A DNA stretch of 64,000 bases from Glossina fuscipes (taxonomy: Eukaryota; Arthropoda; Insecta; Diptera; Glossinidae). Every line of letters starts with the position of its first letter. Positions within the stretch are counted from its first letter, which is position 1. The position numbers and the translations under genes were made by a program. This document shows, one piece after another, positions 12,201 through 25,800 of the stretch. The notes beneath the pieces were generated by a model that searched no databases, was not told the origin of the DNA, and was given only the letters and a program-made list of their open reading frames with translations. The stretch spans positions 2,301,560-2,365,559 of the forward strand of contig NW_023998464.1 in the NCBI RefSeq assembly GCF_014805625.2, in the 5' to 3' direction.

Positions 12201-14386
12201 TTTAAGTGCAGTGCGTCTATTAATACTCAAAAAGAAAACACTGCTTGATGTGAAAAAAGATGATTTTTAATAGGTAGTAGTAGCATAGCCCATGTTTGTA
12301 GTGTATGTGATATTTAGAAAAATTAATGAACATTTGCCAAAATTTTCATTAGTTTTTTCTTGTTACGGTTCATCGAAGGTGAAGAGAGTCTTTTCAAATC
12401 TTATAGTTTCAGAAATGAAAGACTAAATTGTACTCAAACACTTTTATACCGAATATTAATCCTGGTATCCTGGATTCACGTCGTTCCGTTTCTAATACGC
12501 AAGTACATGTTCCAAAGCTCACATGTAACATATTCGCTTTACACTTCTCAAGCTAAACTGTGGCGAACTGCTAACAAAATATTTCACATTTTATATATAG
12601 CCTTGGACCGCTGTTGTTTTTTTTTTCATTAATTGTTCCCACTTTAAAGTGCGTTCTTAGGAAATTAGCTATCATCCTATGTGTAACAATAAACTTGGAA
12701 TGGAATAGGAATTCACGCCTTTCTTTTATATATTCTCTCATTTTGTATTTTGTTTTTCGGTTCGCTTCATTTGCAAATGCTTTCTGCTCTATCTTTCTTT
12801 TCGAATTCGTTGGGCATCACAGTGCATTGACCAGTTCGTCACTATTTTGAGTATTCATTTGCAGCTTCATTGCCGACGCCGACGTTGGTCTTGTTGCTGT
12901 TGTTGTCGTTGTCACGTTTTTTTTTTTTTTTAATCCCAATATCAATTCATTTTATTACTTTTAGTGTTTCTTCGTACATAATTATATATATTCTCCTGCT
13001 GCTTGTTATATGGCATCTGCTGTTTTCTTATACAGATGTGCTTGTGTCAACACACTACTACTGCCCTGTTGTTAGCCTGCTTATATGTTTAACCTAGACA
13101 TGGCAGTAACATTTTCACAAGCACGGAGAAACATAAACGCTGTACTGACATATGTCTACGATCATTAAATGCATCCGTTAAATTGTAACCGATAAATCGT
13201 AAACGTTCCTGTTGATGCCGCTGTCGGCCATATTGTAATCAATGTTGTTATCGTTACTATGTCGCCAATGCGAGCTATCAATGTATGTACGTTTCTATGT
13301 TTGTGAAGAGAAGAATTTCCAATTTACAAGTTTGACCTCACTTACCTGGGCATGCATATGCATGTGTTTATATTAAACTTCCAACTGTGTGTGGCATTAC
13401 TTTGCTTGCATTTCAATTTATTTCTTTTCCGAGTGTTGTTCGTATTCTTCTTCGTTCTCATTCTCATCTTTCTGCTAATTTGCCCTGTGTCTGCACAGGC
13501 TTTTTCCTCACTTTCTCGCAAACGACTTCTCGACCGTATTGCTTTCATTGCATACAGAATTTCCGTATTTTATATTTTTTATACACTCACTCGGAGTAGA
13601 ATCTTGCTAAACTATTCTAAGCTATGCTTGGAACATTCAGCTTATTTTCAAATGCTTTCGAAATGCTTGTGACTTGCAGAAACTGAAAATCTATCCTTTG
13701 CTGGTTTATTTGGAAATCTTCATGTTATTTGCTATCCTCTTCTTTTATGTTAGGTCATTCATGCTATTTCTTGAATGTAATTGTTTGCATCTTTATTATT
13801 CTCTATTGCCCTTCTTTAATAATGTTTCCACTTCCACACAAGTCGGACAAACATGAAAATTCAAGTCCTTTATTCAATAAAGCCGTCATCGAAAAATCTC
13901 TTTTTTTTTTGTCCAAATATACTGATATTAAATGTAGAACTTTCATCCACTCACTATTTCATTGTTTTTGAAAACTCTTTTTTGAAGTAAAGTGCTTATA
14001 AAGACTTAGCATTTGGTGTCGGGATACTCTACAAACTGTTAGGATATTTGAGTCACGCACTTCTCGAAGTAGCTGACATTTCAAATAAATCAAGATAAGT
14101 CAATTCGAGGTGTTTGCCCATCGAATGATCGCACGTATTGGCTACGTTTTAAAAAATATTATGAAACGCCATTAGCGCCATTTTGGATAATCATCCTGTA
14201 GCACGTTTCTGGTGAAATTTTTATGTATGTAGAGCTTCTGGGCTTTCTAGCTGAAAAATTTGAGCGATTTTCACAAGCCTTTTTGGAAGGCAACCTCAGA
14301 TACTTAATAGAGTTCTGCACAGAGCAGGCTAGTCGTAGTCAGACGGGGCAAAGTGCTAGCTATAGGTGGCACGTCGTCCCATCAAA

Positions 14387-14390
<4 letters not shown>
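6270..14390. other. Intronic DNA with no gene recognised
   Basis: AT-rich sequence with homopolymer runs (for example A-runs at 9129-9141 and 10441-10459, T-runs at 7494-7508) and short ORFs with no domain I recognise. ORFs at 10752-10991 (+), 11881-12174 (-) and 13352-13672 (+) were examined. None shows a conserved motif or exon-like splice context in keeping with the host gene. Confidence 0.5.

Positions 14391-14434
<44 letters not shown>
14391..14434. repeat. CT dinucleotide microsatellite
   Basis: About 22 uninterrupted CT units. They translate as Ser-Leu repeats within a spurious ORF. Confidence 0.95.
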
Positions 14435-14442
<8 letters not shown>

Positions 14443-17400
14443 TAATTTTTAACTGAATCATTAAAGATGTTTCTGCCCTGTCGCTGTCCTAGTGGAGGAC
14501 AAGTTTTTCATCAATTCCGAACGCTTTACTTTAATAGTGTGCTTAAATATCCGTATTATTCGTTGACGATAGACAGCGAGGAAATTCTCTTAATGCTAAG
14601 AGCTACTCATGATGAACTATTCCCATCTAACCCCACAAAATATTACCTACTATGGCGTCAAAACAGGATTTGCCCCGTTTGGGCATCATCATCCGTTCCC
14701 TTGTTTCCATTGGTTTCGTGAACCATGTACCGACAATCGATTATCTAAATTTTTCCCAGCTTTGTACAAATGGCTTCAAACTCAATTTATAGCTAAAGTG
14801 CACCGGTCTTGTGGCATTTTTAAAGAATTTGATCAACGTTATTAGCACACGTGGCCCGTCATTAACATCGAACTATCTAAAGCAGAAACAAATAAATTAT
14901 TAAATTGAATAAAGCCCGCTACAAAGTGGATAGTTTTTTACAACCCTATAAACCGTCATCGCCTTGATAGAAGCGCTGCTGTGAAATGTAGAGAGTTTTC
15001 TCACAATTTTAGCTCATTTTTTAAAACGTGATGCTCGGCAAATATCATAGATTAGTCAAAGCAAATTTAATTTGGGAATTTCGATATTTAAAGTTCTTCA
15101 CAGACTACCAACTGCAGAAAAATGGACAATATTACCGCAAAGATCGAAGAACAAAATCCTGTCAATTATAAAAACAGCCAATTATAGACGAGTTATCTAC
15201 AGAAGAAGACATGTGGCTTGGATGTGATTTAATCTAAACTCAAAAATTAACTTAAACCTTAGGAAACATTACAGGCTTGAGCTATTTGTATAGCGTTACC
15301 TGCGCAGAAAAAAGATTTATATTTTGTATCCAAGCTTGTTTAATGGAATCACATTGGACTCTTATATCTAAGCCCTTTTAAACCAAAAACTGCGAAACTA
15401 AAGCCCAACCTACATTAAAATACTCTCTTGCTATAAAGAACATTGTCACACAAAACTAAAATAGTTCAGAATTCCTATAAAAAGATTAAGGTTCCCTGTT
15501 TTACTAAAATCCATCCATCGGGATAAATTAAGCAATTATCCCGGAACTGTAGTCACTAGCTCCATGTACGTAAATGAGTTAGTTGTATTTCGAAGCTTAC
15601 CAAACTCGCACGTTATAAATATTGTTAACATATCGTTCAGACTCAGCTTTGGCTTCCACGTTATGAATCTAGTCTTCTCCTTCGAAAGCAAAAGATTTTT
15701 GGTGATTTGTTGATATGAAAAAGATTGTATGGACACCAACGATGCTGACCGCAATAGAAAAGTGAAGTTGCAAGACATACGTGCCACTCTAAAGACGTCA
15801 AAAGACAGTCTATTCACTACCTCTGTACGAAAATCTGAGTGTGTGAGAAAGTTGTTGTCCGAATGAGCACTGTACTTACTCGATTGAATAATACCGTGCC
15901 ACAATTGTCCCATCAACTAGAAGGTATCATTATATATTTTCAAATCTCCAAAAAGTGGGGAATTCGGGGGAAATTTGGAAAGGAATATTTTTCGTACTTT
16001 AGTCCCGGGAATTATTAACCCATTTGTTATCAGAGTACAGAGTACCAAGATTCGCTTTAAGTTCAATTTTACTCTATTTCTACTCCATACGCATGCCGTT
16101 GTGGTGGCATACAGAGATTTTGCCGTGAAGAAAATTGTACATATGAAAAACTACAATCGCAGTAAAAGCAAACGAGCAATAAAAAGAGAACAAAAATGAT
16201 TACAGGAAATGCATTTTAGTTAGTGTATTGAGGGAGCGGTTTGGGCTCTTGCTTAAGTTAAGGACTAAATACTTTTCTTGCAAAAAGCACATAAACGAAT
16301 GCGTTGGCTTTCTTGGATGCTGAAAGCCACAAAAAATGACATCTTAAGGATTTATCTCCGTTTGTGCTCCGTCTTCGCGTCGACATACAATACGAATACA
16401 AACTAGTGTCAGGAAAAAAAGAGGAAAGGAAAAGTGTCCATGGGTTAAAAAACAAAAATAGTAATAATGACTACTGCGTGTAAATGATGGGTTTTAAACT
16501 AATTGTTGATGTTAACGTTTTTCTCTCTACATTTTTCTTCTTTTTTTTTTGCCCAAACTAATTTTTCATTTGTATCTGACTGTGTACAAATGCATGCATT
16601 TAGGTTAAGATTTGACCACAAAAAGACATCACATTGAAATCAAGAAAGAAGACTCGAAATTGTTAATGCGCCCGATTTTTTTTTCCTACTGCCGCTAATA
16701 TGAGTTAGCTCTTGAATAAACTGATGCTTTCTAAGAATATTGAAAATTGCTTGGAAAACATTTGTCTTTAACAATATGACTTTACGTAGTCTTCAAAAAA
16801 AGAACTGAATGATTACAAAACTCTGGTATCGCTATTCTTGTTGAAGCCGATTAAAGTGACTTTCTTTTCCTTTTTCCCTTTTTTCCCGTAAACTATTTCA
16901 GAGACATTTGCATTCATCTCTATAAGCAAATTTTAGAAATTCAAACAAAAGTTATTTTTCAACATGTCTTGCCTAATATATTATATATCGCTATTGCGAT
17001 GCTGGTTTGCTAAGACTTCTCTAAAGTTCTCCAAAAACACCATTAAAGATTAACTAATGTTATCGATAAGTTTACCAGATACATGCTGTTAACTTGTGTT
17101 GAGGCTCTGAAAGGGTAACTTGACTAACACAAGGTAAGGCTTAAAACTTTTAGTGAGTAGATCTTGTAATCTCATCATAACAGGCCTTTAAAAATGGCTT
17201 CGACAATGCACTTGTGTTAATAAGTACATAAAGAAATCCTACGTGTGCCCAATGAAAAGACCAAAAAGTCTTTACATATTTACTACGAATTATACTAAAG
17301 GTATGGTGGTATGTAAACGTCTATTAAAAGTTTTACCTCCGTCCGGAATGATCAGCACTTAACACGACAGAAAGAGAGGAAATTAAGCTCTTTTAAATTT

Positions 17401-18367
17401 TCGATGCCCAACCCTTGGGTCAAAGGAGATAAGGGTTTCGTAACTTTATCTTTTTTTCTCTTTAATACCTTTTTTATTATATTTCCTTCTTTTTCCCTTT
17501 TTGGTTCCACTGTTGCTTTTCATTTATTTAGCGCGCTGCTATTTGCTGTTCGCTGAATTCTTTGCAGTTACTACTATTTGTGAGTTCGCACACAGTGTTA
17601 AAGAATCTGTTTTCCGTTTACTTATGTGTGTGCTTGAAAACCTGACATTGACATTTTTGTTTTTCAGAAATGTTTGCGCATTAACTGTGAGTGCATGCAA
17701 TTTATTTTGAAGGGATTTTCTTTTCTCTGCGGAAGACTTTTTTTGAAATAATAATCGCGGATTATTAATACGTTTTTCACAAAATGCTTTGGAATTGTTT
17801 TAGAAAGTTAGACTAACATTGATCGCATTTAAGAAATTTTGAAAACAACCTACAAAGAAGATTAGGCAAGGGAAGTAAACGACAACATGTAAGTAAATAT
17901 TATCATTGCATTAAGTTTACTGCTGAACAACTTTAAATAGATCTGGTGGTAGGTATAGTAAAATCGGGTCAGTGCTTCATACTTCAAGAGTTTATGAAGA
18001 AAGAAAGTTTCGAACCGTATTACGATTTACGCAATCGCTTCTTGAAGTGTGTTTGCTTAACAAATTCACGCACTTTTACGAAAGGGAATGATAAGAGCTG
18101 GCTGTAAAGAGGTCCTATTAGCTACAGTTTCGCAAGTATATGCACTCACACACATAAACCCCATGAAATGAAAATTACAGTGACGGCACTACAAGATGAT
18201 TTAACGACGACGAGTCTTTTTGAGTGTGATTTGAAGATTAAACTTGAATTTTTTAATTTTTTTAAACTCAATTGACGTGCTTTTGATTGCTAAGCTTAGG
18301 AAGTTGATTTTATGGATATAGATTTAAAAGAAAAACAGCTTAAGAAATTCATGCGCGCTACAAATAT
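14435..18367. other. Intronic DNA with no gene recognised
   Basis: No conserved domain found. The longest open stretch (15536-15916, - strand, 126 codons) shows no motif I can assign to a host gene or transposon. Confidence 0.45.
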
Positions 18368-18590
18368 CTATGAGCTGCAAAAATTGACAGGCAACCCTAT
18401 CATACTGGCGTTACAAGGGTATATTATTTTTGTACAGATGAGATAGACGCGCCATTTATTAGAAAATGATTTTAAATCTAATCTCTCTCCACTGCTCACT
18501 CCTGGCTCTAATCTTGTCTGTCCGCCTTGTTTTCCTGTGTTCAACCTACAGACCGCAATCTTTGTTTTTTGGCTCAAGGACAAACACTAT
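18368..18590 (-). repeat. Dispersed repeat family A, reverse partial copy
   Basis: On the - strand it reads GTTGAACACA, then an AAGGCGGACAGACAAG block (18510-18535), followed by sequence ending near CGCGTCTATCTCATCTGTAC. This matches the core order of family A in reverse. It is more diverged than the forward copies. Confidence 0.5.
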
Positions 18591-21500
18591 TGAAAATAGA
18601 TCGGGTCTGAGCACTTTTTCGACTGCCTCCCACGCAGAGCATTATTTTGAAAGATCATTGTACGAATAATTTTACAATAAGGAATGCTAGGAAAACATAC
18701 GTCTTTTTAGTAAGGCATCTTCGAAATTTATTTGTCTTTAGCTAGTTCGTCTGGCACATGTAAGTCAATTTTGCAGATGTTTGGCATCGCATTTATGAAG
18801 AACGGAATTTTTCCTTCGCTGGAAAAATTCACCTTTTAATAAAATAATGCCGGGACAAGCCACAGGGGCTGTGGTGACCTTCGGAATTTATATCTCCCAC
18901 CCGAATAAAATTCCTAATATCTCTCGACGTTATAACTCAATTCATAGCTCGAATAATAATTAAGAGGATGTAATTGGCTATAAAGAATCTAGCGGCTAAA
19001 AATTAAAATTTAAGAGTTACATCAGACGGAACGGGTCAGGTCTCACTTATTTTTATAGCATCCCTAAATTACTCACAAGAGAACGACAAACTGCTTACTA
19101 TAAAAGAAAATTAGTGCAAAGAAAAACATACTTATACTACTTTAAGTACAGAGGAATAACTTAAAACTACTTGTGGGACCAAAACAAGTCCTGCGACTGT
19201 GGTCGCAGATAATTTCACGTAAAGGCAATGCGTTTACTTTTCTGAATTTCCTTAGCCACAGTAATGACAGAAAAGGAAATCACGCTAGGCTAATAGTAAA
19301 GTGAAGCAGGTTAATTGTAGCTTGGGTCCATTTAACCAGTGCAGGCAGTAATTGTAATTTGGATAGAGTTTTCCTAAATATAGCATTTTCAATAAAGAAC
19401 GCCATCCAAAGAAGTACCAGGACTGCAGAATAACCGATTCGTTGCAACCTTGATAATTAGATAATAAGTAGGTAGATACAGGCGAATAACAAGATAACAT
19501 ACAGTTTCAGTTCTTACAGTATTTGTGAATTTTAAGTCAGTCGTTAATTCTTTATGCAAAATATGTACTGTTATGTGTCGATATGACTCACAATTACACA
19601 ATCGAAAAGGAATTTCATATCTTGAAGAGGAAGGGCCCAATCGAGGACAAAATTTGCTACAAAGATGTGTTGAAGAACTGTGCATGTGTTACAGCAATAC
19701 ATTTAACAGATCTTGTCTCAAAAAATAGATTTTTCTAACCTCTTGTCATTTGTTTTTTTCTTATATAAATCGGAACAAAAAATTTATGATTGACATATAT
19801 ATTATTTAATGTTTATTTGTAGCTTATCTTAATAAATAAATAAATTTAAAACTTGAAACAAAAATAAAAATGAAAAAAGGTCACCTTTGCACTCCTAACT
19901 TTTTCTTTTTCTTTAATTACCACTAACCCCTTAATTAATAAATTAAAACAATTAAGAAAAGTTCGTGAAAAGCACGTCCTAAAAAGCAGCAAAAAAAAAG
20001 AAAAAAAGTAAATTTTCACACCCTATACGATTCTATTGTTTACAACAGACGGACATGTCTTAATCGATTCATAAATTGATGCTGATCAAGAATATAAGTA
20101 CTTTGTGGATTCGTTGAAGTTTCCTTCTGATTGGAACAAACGTTTTGACAAAATAAATATATGCCCTTTCTTTTGGTGGTGAGTACGAAAAGCATAATTA
20201 ACCCCACGGCTTCGACGAGCGACTGAGAGATCGTGGTAGGAAGCGTTATAAGAAAACATTGTCTAGCTAGGATTAAAGTAAATAGATAGGGAATGATATG
20301 CTTATAAAATAAAATTTTTTGTTCTTTTCAAAAATCACATTACTGGCGGCAAAGGCAACTTCATCTCAAACGGCATATCACTTCATTTTTGTTTTATTTA
20401 TTTTTTTAATCTTTCTTTTCAAATACGTTCTGTGAGCAAACGGGTATAATGGGAAGGAGAAGATTTTTATAATTCTTATTGTCTTTAATTTTATTGGCAT
20501 CTATTGCGTAAACATGTGAGGAAAATGGACACAATTTGATAAATGCTCACAAAATTTTTAGTTCAATGCAGAGAGTCATAAATTTTGTGAAAAACAAGAT
20601 AGAATTTGTGTTTGGCTCGTAAGAGGAAATAAGAAATAAAGTTTGGATTAACACAATCAAAGTTCTCTTAGAGTAATTCTACTTTGTTGCTTTTAGCCCG
20701 AGTGCTGTTAATGGCTGTTAATAGGTCACAATATTATCTACAACTGTGCTGGATTGCCAAGAGTAATTTACGTTTTTGTGTCCCTCGTAAAAGACATTTT
20801 CAATTAAGCTCATTGCGTAAGCGGTAATTTTTTTATTTAACTTAGAACTTAGAATGCTCTAGAGATCAGAAATTTAATACGGTCTTAATAAATGCTTTGT
20901 TAAGTAGGACAATATTTCGTCTTAAAAAAGAACTAAGCGACACCAAGCGCCTTGTGTAGCTTTGACGATTTCAGATAAAAAATGGAAGCTAAATTCCAAC
21001 ACTGGACGCTTTGTTTAGAGAGTTTTCTAAACACTTTGATTATTAGCACACAATGTTCCCAATACACATACACTAAATGTAAACATTACTCACTACCCAT
21101 ATCCAGTTTACATAATGACATTTTTTCTTTATTCAAACACATTATTATAGTTTTTGAGCCTCCAGCAGTACTATGTATGTAATAGTTGTAATTAATAGTA
21201 ATGTAAAATATATACATTCAAGATATTTAAGATTAATTAATACGATGGCTACAAATTGCGAAGAAACGACCTTCAACCCGCATGTTTGCATTCACCAAAT
21301 AACTTGTAATACATAGAAAACGTGAAAACAATGGCCAACGCAACGAATCATTCGACCAACCATCGCCCATTGAAACATGATATTATTCATAAAGGTTGAC
21401 TTGAATACATGTGTTCGAATATATCTGTGCACGCATATATAATCTAAAAGAAATTATCATTCATTTCCTTTGCTTTCTTTTCCTTCTCGATATCTTTGTT

Positions 21501-23070
21501 TCGTGGCTTTTCGTAAAAATAGCTTCAGCTTTATTGTTTTAATTTCGTTACCATCGCAGATCTATTAGTGGAACTTTCGAAGCAGTGATGACGTAAACCA
21601 AATTTGAAATTTGAAAGCAGACGATTTTTAAAAATAAATGAAGGTCCAGTTATTATGGATTGCTATAAGTTTAGTTAAGAGGTAAAATAGTCAGAAGTAA
21701 ACTGAAGCATACACTAGATAATTGAAATTTTGCTTTCCTATCATATTCAGAGCTGAATGACAGCTTGAAGCTCTCTTGGGATAATCTTTACCAGTATACT
21801 TATCGCTTACTTAGATATAACTTAAGTTGAATTTGATTTTTAATGTTTTACATATATTATTTAAATTTTGCTCATATATTGTGTATACGTGGAAATGTAA
21901 ATATAATATAAAGTAGTGGCATCTAAACGTTTTTAGAAAAGCACATGTTCACATGATTTGGCACGCAATTGCTTCGACTACAGCTTATGGTAATTGTTTT
22001 CTTATTTACTTGTTCAATTCGGCCAACTTTAGGTACAATTTTGTTTATATTCGTTGTTGTTGCTGTTGTTGTTGTTGTTATCATCTTTAAAACTGCATTA
22101 ACTAAATATTGACCACAAAACACACACATAATAACAATTGAAACTAATCCTTAATTTCAATTGAAAAAATTCAAAGTTTATTATGTTACTCGACATGCAT
22201 GCGCACACCGTACAAACACAAATAGTTGATTTGCTCTAATCCTACGAGAGAGAGAGATGTAAATTTGTCATCCCTTCTCTAACCGCAAATCAAATATTTT
22301 CTATTTTCAAACTAACTAAACCCTGGAGTAGAAAACTTTATTCATTTCTTATGTTTTCCATAGTAATGCTTAACTAAAACAACCATCGAACATCATTTAC
22401 ATGACGTATACGTCTATCTACATTTATATTCGTTTATGCGTTTGTATATGACTTTGATGACATCATGTTCTTATCGGAATTAAAATTTGAAAAAGAATTT
22501 TTAAATAAAATTTACGAAACTTTTTGTTAAGTTTACTATGTCAGGAAATCTTGTATACACGAATCTATACATAAATTCATTTTTACGATTTTTGTCTGCA
22601 AATCGCTTGTGCGTACTTGTACGATTCCTAACACATGATTTCCTCTTCGAATATTTTCGAATGCATGAAATCTCTGTATATATGTTTATATATATATATT
22701 TATGTTTGTATCAGTTTTTATATAGGGTCACACATACAATAGACAGAATTAAGGAAGAAGTTCATGGCTTCACCAAAATTCACACGCAACTCCTTATACA
22801 CTGTGTGTGAATCTTTTTAAATCAAATACATTAGTAATATTGTTATGAACCAAGAGACTTTCGCAGATCTCTTTTGAAATCAGCTCTGCCCCTTTAACAA
22901 AGTTTTGCAGAGAGGGAAAAAAAAGGTCCGGAATGTACGGGCGATGATGCATTAAGACTTACAACGCAAACTTCCCCAATTTCCTCAAGTTGTTACAACG
23001 TAGTGTAACGTTGCAGTGATGCAAAAAGACGTCTTTGTACTTGATCATTTTTTTACCTCAATTAGAGGAA
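18591..23070. other. Intronic DNA with no gene recognised
   Basis: AT-rich. Holds a GTT-rich microsatellite at 22053-22080 and several T/A runs. No conserved coding motif seen on either strand. Confidence 0.5.
22053..22080. repeat. GTT trinucleotide microsatellite
   Basis: Runs of GTTGTT interrupted once by GCT. It encodes a Thr-rich stretch on the - strand by chance. Confidence 0.85.
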
Positions 23071-23079
23071 TTCCTCAAC

Positions 23080-23480
23080 ATGTCGCGCAATTTACAGTGT
23101 TTACAGTGAAGATGGTTTATCAAAATCCGCTCTGAAAATGTTGATGTTAAAGATACAGGGCGCTCTGGTCCGCCCCATCCACCCTTAATGAAGTTGACAG
23201 AATCCCTCAAAAACTGGAAAAGACGGGCACTTTTAACTTTATGAAATTCCTGTGAAGCCTGATGTTGATCAAGAAATAATCTGAACATATCTATAGAGTT
23301 AAGTACAAGAAAAGCTTTATATTGAGGTATCAAGTGAATTAACAGTGGAACATTTGACCTCTAAATGCGTGACTTTTCATTTTTAATAAGCAAACATTGA
23401 AGCCTACCAGACAATGGGTGCATTTAGTTTTCAAGAAAAACATGTCGACGCATTTCCACATCATCACGTGAAAAGCGCTC
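23080..23480 (+). pseudogene. Possible fragment of a mariner-type transposase
   Basis: Near 23110-23170 the + strand reads RWFIKIRSENVDVKDTGRSG. This has the spacing of the segment after the first helix-turn-helix of SETMAR-like mariners (WF-KFRSG-, then a V-D--RSGRP block). The sequence after it decays within about 20 residues, and I see no catalytic blocks. Chance resemblance is possible. Confidence 0.35.
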
Positions 23481-23649
23481 CTTGAGTTCTACAAATTTAC
23501 TGCCTATAATAATTTAATATTTTGAACATAAGTAATACCTGTCAGTACATTACAACACACGGTAATCCATGAAACTATTTTTAGCGTTTAAATATAAACG
23601 AACAATGCATTTGCTACATGATTACTGTTAGCGGAAGTTTACACCTCAA

Positions 23650-24660
23650 TCTGTTTGAAAATACAGGCCAGTAACACACTTGCAAACTTTGCTCCATTAA
23701 GCCATTAATTGGCCGATTCCTTTCATTGTCTTTTATACGAGCTTCCATGTTAGAAAGTGCATTGGTGAAATCATTGCGGAACTGACCAAGATTTAGTAGT
23801 TGTTTGGGATGTTCTTTTCCTAAGTACCCACGAATTTATTACGGCAAGGGCAAATAAATGATAGAATAGAGAGAGTTACTACTGACGGCCTTTCACTTGC
23901 ACACGGTAGCGGTTTAAGTAGTTACCCATCAAGTCCTCTACTCCGATATTACACTTATTACACTCTTGCGCTATTTTTGGACAAAAAATATCGATCTTTT
24001 GCGTTGATTGTTTATTATACCGGCAGATATTGTCTTGCGGTTTGTGAACCAATCGTCGCCGAAAAGTCAACATTATCAAGCTGAGAAATTCTTTCCCTTC
24101 AAGTTCCAATTCTTTCCCTCAAGTTGTGATAGTGGGCCAATAATTTGTAAAAATTATCCAAAACCACTATATGATTTCTTATTCTTACTATCACTCTGGC
24201 TAATCGAAAGACGACATTGTTGTCGATTCACAAATCTGGCTCATCTGCTAGACTACTTCTTTCTTCTCTGAAACCGTATGCATATCCCATGAGACTACAC
24301 AAAACAAACAGCTTGTAGCCCAAATTGTAGGGCTTATTGGGCAAATATTGTTTCAGGAATTAACCGATTTTTGTTAAACATATTCGTCTCTCTATTGGGA
24401 GGCGTGGGTCTGTAGGAATAGATGAACTTCTTTTATTTACGTTGCCTATTACAAGACTGGTTTTGTGGAAGCGATCGTGATTGCATAACCCTTTGGAATA
24501 CATTTTTCTGCAAAATAACTTTAGAACTACTGATCTTAAACGGGACCGATTTGAACTACATTTTACTTGCATAAATTTATTCGTATGTACAAAAATATTA
24601 ATATTCTTCGTTGGTCTTACCTTGTTTCTATCCGCAAACACGCTTTTAACACTTTTCATA
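23650..24660 (-). pseudogene. Decayed piggyBac-like transposase
   Basis: PiggyBac transposases use a DDD catalytic core and insert at TTAA. Read on the - strand, pieces appear in family order. SSIPTDPRLPIERR lies near 24370-24420. LKQYLPNKPYNLGYK and LFVLCSLMGYAYGF lie near 24270-24357, matching the KQY-P-KPH-WG-K block and the following GY-Y-F. RYNKQSTQKIDIFCP lies near 23980-24025. NKCNIGVEDLMGNYLNRYRV lies near 23895-23955, matching the family's NK-MGGVDL-D---YR block. Beyond a double stop at about 23876 come FYHLFALAVINSW, NLGQFRNDFTN and more to about 23660. In-frame stops and frame changes break it. The GGVDLMD core reads IGVEDLMG, so a conserved Asp is shifted or lost. Terminal repeats and TTAA target duplications were not located. 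Confidence 0.75.
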
Positions 24661-25419
24661 TAAATAATCGTGAGTCGTATTATCAGCCGAAATTTTACTC
24701 AGATAGAGCTTCAACAATGAAAATTATCACAGATAAGGAAATAAACTGTCAAAGATTCTAGCTGTGCTCGGAAACGACAAAATAGGTTTCACTAAAATTG
24801 AAAGTAGAATGAAAACACTGTGCAAACGTTGCTACATAAGAAGACATGAGCTTTTAAAGAGTACATTATCGAGATATATTTTGAAGAGATTAATAACGGA
24901 CGTATGGACGATGAAAACTGAAACACATAAGACAGTAATATGTGGAAGCAATCCTCGTTCAAGCAAAAACCAGATTGTGTTGCTGTGCGTCTTACGCGAT
25001 CACTGCCTGAGCTGCTTTAATTTTGATTGATTTCAATCTCCGCTGTCAACAATTAATGCGTTTAAAACATGCATGTTTAGAGGAAAGCGCATAGAATTGA
25101 TGACTGACGGACAGTACAGATCTCTAATGATTCGGTAAAAATTGATATAGATGTACTCCTTTCCAACTATCATTTCTTTCCTTCTCTACAAGATTGTGTT
25201 GATAGTGTAAAGCCGACTCCACGAGTTGCCTGTTTCTTCGCAATGGGGTCGTGAAATGGTTCTATCAGAAACCTTGCAAGAAGCTATCGATCAAGGCGAT
25301 TTCATTTAGATTGTATCAAAAAGGTATTTTGAATTTGCTGATAACTCGAAGACGTAAACATTGAGCGGAATCGAAACATTAGTTTATGAGAAAACCACAA
25401 CTTCTGAGAAATGTTCGCC

Positions 25420-25800
25420 TCTTGAAAAGTAATATTTTTACAATAAATGCTTACCCAGTACTAATGCCTCCAATTACAGTTATTCATATAACGACTTTTC
25501 AAAGTAAAGTGTTATAGGGGAAATGGTCGAAAATGTGGTCCGATCCAAACCCTTTTCAATATCATTCGTCCTTGGGCCAAAACATGTTGGTGTAATAAAT
25601 TTCATCAAAATATATCGAATATTATGATCTTTTTGTTGAACAAAGAGAAACAAGACAAAGAGTCAAGATTAGACCGATTCAGTAGGAGGTACCTAACAAT
25701 CAATCGACTGACATAATAAAAAGAAGATCTATCTCAAGTCCTTCTGAGTGTTGCATGCATCTGCACAAACTTAATATACCCTTGTTGTATTTGTGCAGCT
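25420..25800 (+). repeat. Dispersed repeat family A, copy 3
   Basis: Shows a CGACTTTTCAAAGTAAAGTG block (25492), a GGGCCAAAACATGTTGGTGT block (25574), AATTTCATCAAAATAT (25597), a divergent GACAAAGAGTC core (25654) and GAAGATCTATCTCAAGTCC (25723). It ends near TAATATACCCTTGTTGTAT. Order and spacing match the other copies. Confidence 0.75.

Noticed and set aside
14391..14434. Ser-Leu repeat protein
   Set aside because: Translation of a CT microsatellite.
15536..15916. 126-codon - strand ORF, the longest outside transposons and semaphorin apart from the mariner by-product
   Set aside because: No motif of retroviral-type, DNA transposon or host families could be seen. Length alone is not unusual in 64 kb.
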